A stretch of 64,000 nucleotides of DNA from Paracidovorax avenae (GTDB taxonomy: Bacteria > Pseudomonadota > Gammaproteobacteria > Burkholderiales > Burkholderiaceae_C): contig NZ_CP156079.1 of the NCBI RefSeq assembly GCF_040892545.1, forward strand, positions 2,329,501 through 2,393,500, read 5' to 3'. A model generated the notes under the pieces. The model made no database searches. It was given only the letters and a program-made list of their open reading frames with translations, and was not told the DNA's origin. Position numbers and translations under genes: made by a program. Shown one piece after another: positions 60,437-64,000 of this stretch. The stretch's first letter is position 1; each line of letters opens with the position of its first letter.

Positions 60437-61111
60437 GTGAAACCGAACCCCTCTTCCTCATCCTCCGCCACCTCCGCCACGCAGGCTCCCGCGCCGTCCT
60501 TCGTGTACCTGGCCTCCCAGAGCCCGCGGCGCCGCCAGCTGCTCGACCAGATCGGCGTGCGGCACGTGCTGCTGTTGCCCAATGCCGATGGCGATGCCGT
60601 CGTGGAAGACGCCGAGGCCATCGAGGCGCCCCGGCCCGGCGAGGCGCCCGCGCGCTATGTCCAGCGCGTGACTGGCCTCAAGCTGGATGCGGCCGTGGCA
60701 CGGCATGCGCGGCGCGGCCTGGAGCCCGCGCCCATCCTGTGCTCCGACACCACCGTGGCCCTGGGCCGCGACATCCTCGGCAAGCCCGACGACGAGGCGC
60801 ATGCGCGGCAGATGCTCGCGCGCCTGTCCGGCAGCACCCACCGCGTGCTCACCGCCGTGGCCGTGCAGGTGCCGGGCGGCGCGCGCCATGCGGCGCTCTC
60901 GGTATCGCAGGTGCGCTTCGCGCCGATGACCACGGAGCAGATCGCGGCCTATGCCGCCAGCGGCGATCCGCTGGGCAAGGCCGGCGCCTACGGCATCCAG
61001 GGCCCCGCCGCCCGCTACGTGGAGCGCATCGCCGGCAGCTACACCGGCATCATGGGCCTGCCGCTGTTCGAGACAGCGCAGCTGCTGCGGCAGGCCGGCA
61101 TGCCCGGCTGA
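60437..61111 (+). CDS. maf: Maf-family nucleotide pyrophosphatase
   Basis: 224 residues. [19 protein letters not shown] has the Maf SxSPRR loop, [10 protein letters not shown] the catalytic Asp, and [20 protein letters not shown] the third motif. Hydrolyses non-canonical or methylated nucleoside triphosphates, probably dTTP/UTP or m7GTP class. A GTG at 60437 is the likely start; a Ser/Ala-rich lead of about 16 residues precedes the domain. Upstream of rng as in relatives. Confidence 0.9.
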   Translation: MKPNPSSSSSATSATQAPAPSFVYLASQSPRRRQLLDQIGVRHVLLLPNADGDAVVEDAEAIEAPRPGEAPARYVQRVTGLKLDAAVARHARRGLEPAPILCSDTTVALGRDILGKPDDEAHARQMLARLSGSTHRVLTAVAVQVPGGARHAALSVSQVRFAPMTTEQIAAYAASGDPLGKAGAYGIQGPAARYVERIAGSYTGIMGLPLFETAQLLRQAGMPG

Positions 61112-61208
61112 AGGCGGCCGGGCCCGGCGCAACGGGGGCCGTTGAGGCATCATCGGTTCCCGAGCACCTCCTCCCATCCCGCCCGCCCCTCGACCCGCGC
61201 CGCCCGCC

Positions 61209-62696
61209 ATGCAACAAGACATCCTCATCAATTGGTCCCCCCAGGAAACCCGCGTCGCCGTCGTCGAACACGGTGCCGTGCAGGAACTGCACGTGGAGCG
61301 CACGCTGGAGCAGGGGCTGGTGGGCAACGTCTACCTGGGCAAGGTCTCGCGCGTGCTGCCGGGCATGCAGTCCGCCTTCATCGACATCGGGCTGGAGCGC
61401 GCGGCCTTCCTGCACGTGGCCGACGTGTGGCACCGCCAGGAGGGCGGCGAGGCGCCCATGTTCGCGCGCAAGGGCGAGCCGCCGGTGCCCATCGAGAAGC
61501 AGGTGTTCGAGGGGCAGGCGCTCATGGTGCAGGTCATCAAGGACCCGATCGGCACCAAGGGCGCGCGGCTCTCCACCCAGATCAGCATCGCCGGGCGGCT
61601 GCTCGTCTTCCTGCCGCAGGACGACCACGTGGGCGTGTCGCAGAAGATCCCGGCCGCCGAGCGCGACGCGCTGCGCGCCCGCCTGCAGGCCCTGGTGGGC
61701 GACAAGGCCACGGGCGGAGGCGGCGGCTTCATCCTGCGCACCAATGGCGAGGATTCGTCCGATGCGGAACTGGCCGAGGACATCGCCTACCTGCGCAAGA
61801 CCTGGGCGCGCATCAAGGAGGCCGCCATGCGCCAGCCGCCGGCCTCGCTGCTGCACCAGGACCTGAACCTGCTGCAGCGCGTGCTGCGCGACCTCGTGGG
61901 CGAGGAAACCGCCAGCATCCGCATCGACTCGCGCGAGCAGTTCGCCCTGCTGCAGGCCTTCGGCCGCGAGTTCACCCCGGCCGCCGTGCCCAAGCTGCAG
62001 CTGTACAAGGGCGAGCGGCCCATCTTCGACCTCTACGGCATCGACGAAGAGATCGCCCGCGCCCTGGGCCGGCGCGTGGATTTGAAATCCGGCGGCTACC
62101 TCATCGTGGACCAGACCGAGGCGCTCACCACCATCGACGTGAACACCGGCGGCTACGTGGGCGCGCGCAACTTCGACGACACCATCTTCAAGACCAACCT
62201 GGAAGCCGCCCAGGCCATCGCCCGCCAGCTGCGGCTGCGCAACCTGGGCGGCATCATCATCGCGGACTTCATCGACATGGCGCGCGAAGACCACCAGCAC
62301 GCCGTGCTCGCCGAATTCCGCAAGCAGCTCGCGCGCGACCGCGTCAAGACCATGACCGGCGGCTTCTCGCAGCTCGGCCTCGTCGAGATGACACGCAAGC
62401 GCACCCGCGAGTCTCTCGCCCACATGCTCTGCGAGCCCTGCGCGCACTGCCAGGGCAAGGGGAGCGTGAAGACCGCGCGCAGCGTGTGCTACGACATCCT
62501 GCGCGAGATCCTGCGCGAGGCCCGCCAGTTCAACCCCCGCGAGTTCCGGGTGGTCGCCTCCGCCAAGGTGGTGGAGCTGTTCCTGGACGAGGAGAGCCAG
62601 CATTTGGCGGGGCTGTCGGATTTCATCGGCAAGCCGATCTCGCTGCAGGCGGAGAGTGGGTTGGGGCAGGAGCAGTACGACATCGTGTTGTTGTGA
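61209..62696 (+). CDS. rng: Ribonuclease G
   Basis: 495 residues. S1-containing N-terminal domain (GLVGNVYLGKVSRVLPGMQS), RNase H-like fold, DNase I-like catalytic region with the Mg-binding Asp in TEALTTIDVNTGGYVG and IIIADFIDMARE, and the zinc-link region (CEPCAHCQGKGSVKT, similar to the CPTCxGxG of RNase G/E). Matures 16S rRNA 5' ends and degrades mRNA. Starts ATG at 61209. Last gene of the housekeeping block before the accessory cluster. Confidence 0.95.
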   Translation: MQQDILINWSPQETRVAVVEHGAVQELHVERTLEQGLVGNVYLGKVSRVLPGMQSAFIDIGLERAAFLHVADVWHRQEGGEAPMFARKGEPPVPIEKQVFEGQALMVQVIKDPIGTKGARLSTQISIAGRLLVFLPQDDHVGVSQKIPAAERDALRARLQALVGDKATGGGGGFILRTNGEDSSDAELAEDIAYLRKTWARIKEAAMRQPPASLLHQDLNLLQRVLRDLVGEETASIRIDSREQFALLQAFGREFTPAAVPKLQLYKGERPIFDLYGIDEEIARALGRRVDLKSGGYLIVDQTEALTTIDVNTGGYVGARNFDDTIFKTNLEAAQAIARQLRLRNLGGIIIADFIDMAREDHQHAVLAEFRKQLARDRVKTMTGGFSQLGLVEMTRKRTRESLAHMLCEPCAHCQGKGSVKTARSVCYDILREILREARQFNPREFRVVASAKVVELFLDEESQHLAGLSDFIGKPISLQAESGLGQEQYDIVLL

Positions 62697-62699
62697 GGA

Positions 62700-63107
62700 T
62701 CAGGGGTTGGCGTTGGGGCAACCCGGTATCTGCGCCGCTTCCGAGCATTCCGACGGGATGTTTTTGAAGATGACATCCCTGCCCACATAGACCTTGTTGG
62801 CTTGCACCGGCGAATCGAGCTGCCATTCGATATCGCCATTCAGCCAGAGATCGACCACTTCACTCTGGCCCCGCAGGGTCTTGGGCTCGATGCGATACAG
62901 CCGGACCACATAGGGCATCTTGAAGCTCGGGTGGGTGATGCGCTGCAGAAAAGAAGCTTTGTGGAACTCCAGGCGGTACACCCGGTGCGGGCTGTTTTCG
63001 GCATCTGCGAAGGTGGGCTTTGCCAGAGCCCATCCCGCCAGGAACAACGCATTCAGGCCCAGGCACCAGGCGATGCAGGGCACATTCTTGAGGTTTGTAA
63101 GCTTCAT
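62700..63107 (-). CDS. Small membrane-anchored protein (paralog A), possible immunity protein
   Basis: 135 residues. One N-terminal hydrophobic segment (CIAWCLGLNALFLAGWALAK, about 11-30) followed by a 100-residue beta-rich domain (NKVYVGRDVIFKNIPSECSE, ending IPGCPN). No family recognised. Same length as the neighbour at 63146 with ungapped similarity along its length. The pair follows a DUF6402-like gene, an arrangement common at type VI or polymorphic-toxin loci, where such proteins protect the producer; this is inference. Start ATG 63107. Confidence 0.75.
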   Translation of the reverse strand: MKLTNLKNVPCIAWCLGLNALFLAGWALAKPTFADAENSPHRVYRLEFHKASFLQRITHPSFKMPYVVRLYRIEPKTLRGQSEVVDLWLNGDIEWQLDSPVQANKVYVGRDVIFKNIPSECSEAAQIPGCPNANP

Positions 63108-63145
63108 TACCACTGCGTGCGATGTGGTGCCACAGGGGGCGATCG

Positions 63146-63553
63146 TCAGGGCTTGGTGTTGGGGCAACCCGGTATCTGTGCCGCTTCCGTGCATTCCGGA
63201 GGGATGTTTTTGAAGATGACGTCCCTGCCCACATAGACCTTGTTGGTTTGCACCGGCGGATCGAGTTGCCAATCGATATCGATCCCGCTCCACAAATCGA
63301 CCACCTGGCTTTCGCCCAGCAGTTCCTTGGGATCAACGCGGTGCAGCCGGACAATGAAAGGAGCCCTCTGGTCGTAATGCATGATGCGCTGCCATAGAGA
63401 CGCGTGATAGAGCTCCAGCCGATAAACGTAATGGGGACTGTTGTAGCTGTTGAAGAGCGTCGGCTTGGTCGCATACCAGCCCAGTACCACGCAAGCATTC
63501 AACGCGAGACACCAGACGATGCAAGGTACGTTTCTGAGATCGGACAGCTTCAT
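63146..63553 (-). CDS. Small membrane-anchored protein (paralog B), possible immunity protein
   Basis: 135 residues, paralog of 62700-63107: hydrophobic anchor (CIVWCLALNACVVLGWYATK) and a beta-rich domain ending VYVGRDVIFKNIPPECTEAA. The two share the C-terminal third almost completely, also in DNA, while anchors and middle parts differ. Its ATG (63553) shares one base with the stop of the upstream gene (TAATG), so the two are coupled. Confidence 0.75.
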   Translation of the reverse strand: MKLSDLRNVPCIVWCLALNACVVLGWYATKPTLFNSYNSPHYVYRLELYHASLWQRIMHYDQRAPFIVRLHRVDPKELLGESQVVDLWSGIDIDWQLDPPVQTNKVYVGRDVIFKNIPPECTEAAQIPGCPNTKP

Positions 63554-64000
63554 TACCACTCCAGCTTGATTGGAAAAGGAAGGCGAACACGATGCACGTC
63601 TGAGACGATCATGAAATCTCCACCTCGTCCGTGGAGGTCGCGCCATTGCCTGAAATGCCGGTTCTGCACCAAGTAGCTCTGGAGGCTTGCTTCGTCCACA
63701 TTGGCATACATCCATCGTTCGTCGAGGGGGACGTCCATAGCGGACCTGGGTACCCGGACCACACCGTGCGGCCCCCAGAAGCCCAGCGGCTGAGATATGA
63801 AGGAATCGTCATTGAAGTCATAGGAATCGCGCAGGTAGAAGGCCAACTCATCGACCGCGATGGCAGCCTTGCCGTGCCCACTCGGCATCACCATGCCTGA
63901 GACGGCGATCTTGAGCGTGGCCTCGCCAATGGCGCCATAGAAATCATCCATGGGGTCGCCGAACCGGCCTACGTCCAGGAAATTCACCTGGCAGGTGCTG
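63553..64000 (-). CDS. DUF6402-like protein (C-terminal part; gene runs off the window)
   Basis: At least 148 residues; the frame stays open to base 64000, so the 5' end is missing. It reads STCQVNFLDVGRFGDPMDDF, YGAIGEATLKIAVSGMVMPS, FYLRDSYDFNDDSFISQPLG and DLHGRGGDFMIVSDVHRVRL, which fits DUF6402 as I recall it. Such proteins are found next to VgrG/PAAR and toxin genes in betaproteobacteria. Function unknown; the downstream pair would be its partners or antidotes. An internal GTG at 63987 could start a shorter protein. Confidence 0.7.
   Translation of the reverse strand, partial: STCQVNFLDVGRFGDPMDDFYGAIGEATLKIAVSGMVMPSGHGKAAIAVDELAFYLRDSYDFNDDSFISQPLGFWGPHGVVRVPRSAMDVPLDERWMYANVDEASLQSYLVQNRHFRQWRDLHGRGGDFMIVSDVHRVRLPFPIKLEW

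Overview
The window is about 64 kb of very GC-rich bacterial chromosome. Gene content, gene order and codon use fit a betaproteobacterium of the Comamonadaceae, most likely a plant-associated Acidovorax/Paracidovorax. Pointers are Bug-type tripartite receptors, a Comamonadaceae-style GC-rich palindromic repeat, the purD-hemF-rsfS-rlmH-maf-rng housekeeping block, and an AT-rich gene that resembles the Pseudomonas syringae type III effector HopAM1. All family assignments come from reading the translated sequence; no database search was run.

Layout. 0-7.2 kb: core genes (bamD 5' part, dnaE, clpS, clpA, then a clear terminator). 7.2-11.1 kb: an accessory island with a decayed IS3 fragment, an AT-rich TIR-type (HopAM1-like) effector gene, a fragment of an IS5 transposase, and an intact IS5-family element nested inside a deleted IS630-family element. 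11.1-17.1 kb: lytic transglycosylase, exonuclease I, a sirtuin and an AcoR-like sigma-54 activator. 17.2-20.8 kb: an ethanol/acetaldehyde oxidation operon (aldehyde dehydrogenase, adhP, DUF779, small membrane protein) with a sigma-54 promoter and an upstream dyad that AcoR probably uses. 21.2-25.7 kb: a J-domain protein, three unknown genes, an AraC regulator and a LysE-type exporter. 25.7-28.4 kb: two unknown small genes (one Cys-rich) divergent from a winged-helix/TPR regulator.

28.4-41.9 kb: a pyrimidine-salvage-flavoured stretch (cytosine deaminase, BMP-type nucleoside ABC transporter, upp) mixed with acetyltransferase, VOC, dehydratase, enoyl-CoA hydratase, AEC carrier, LysR and GST genes. 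42.0-53.5 kb: the most intriguing block. A tightly packed six-gene operon (BisC-like molybdoenzyme, Bug receptor, mercaptopyruvate-type sulfurtransferase, second Bug receptor, fumarase/aspartase-superfamily lyase, FAD-linked 2-hydroxyacid dehydrogenase) is divergent from an IclR regulator. Next come a MmgE/PrpD-family gene and a divergent persulfide-dioxygenase-like gene. Both divergent promoter regions carry nearly the same palindrome, so all of it is probably one IclR regulon, plausibly for uptake and C-S (or C-N) cleavage of a dicarboxylate with disposal of released sulfur.

53.6-62.7 kb: HerA-like ATPase (yjgR type), yebC, purD, hemF, rsfS with an unusual histone-H1-like tail, rlmH, a GNAT gene, maf and rng; nadD is missing from the place where it is usually found. 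62.7-64 kb: two tandem paralogous small membrane-anchored proteins behind the 3' part of a DUF6402-like gene, the beginning of what looks like a polymorphic-toxin or type VI secretion accessory locus that runs off the window. No rRNA, tRNA or CRISPR was found.
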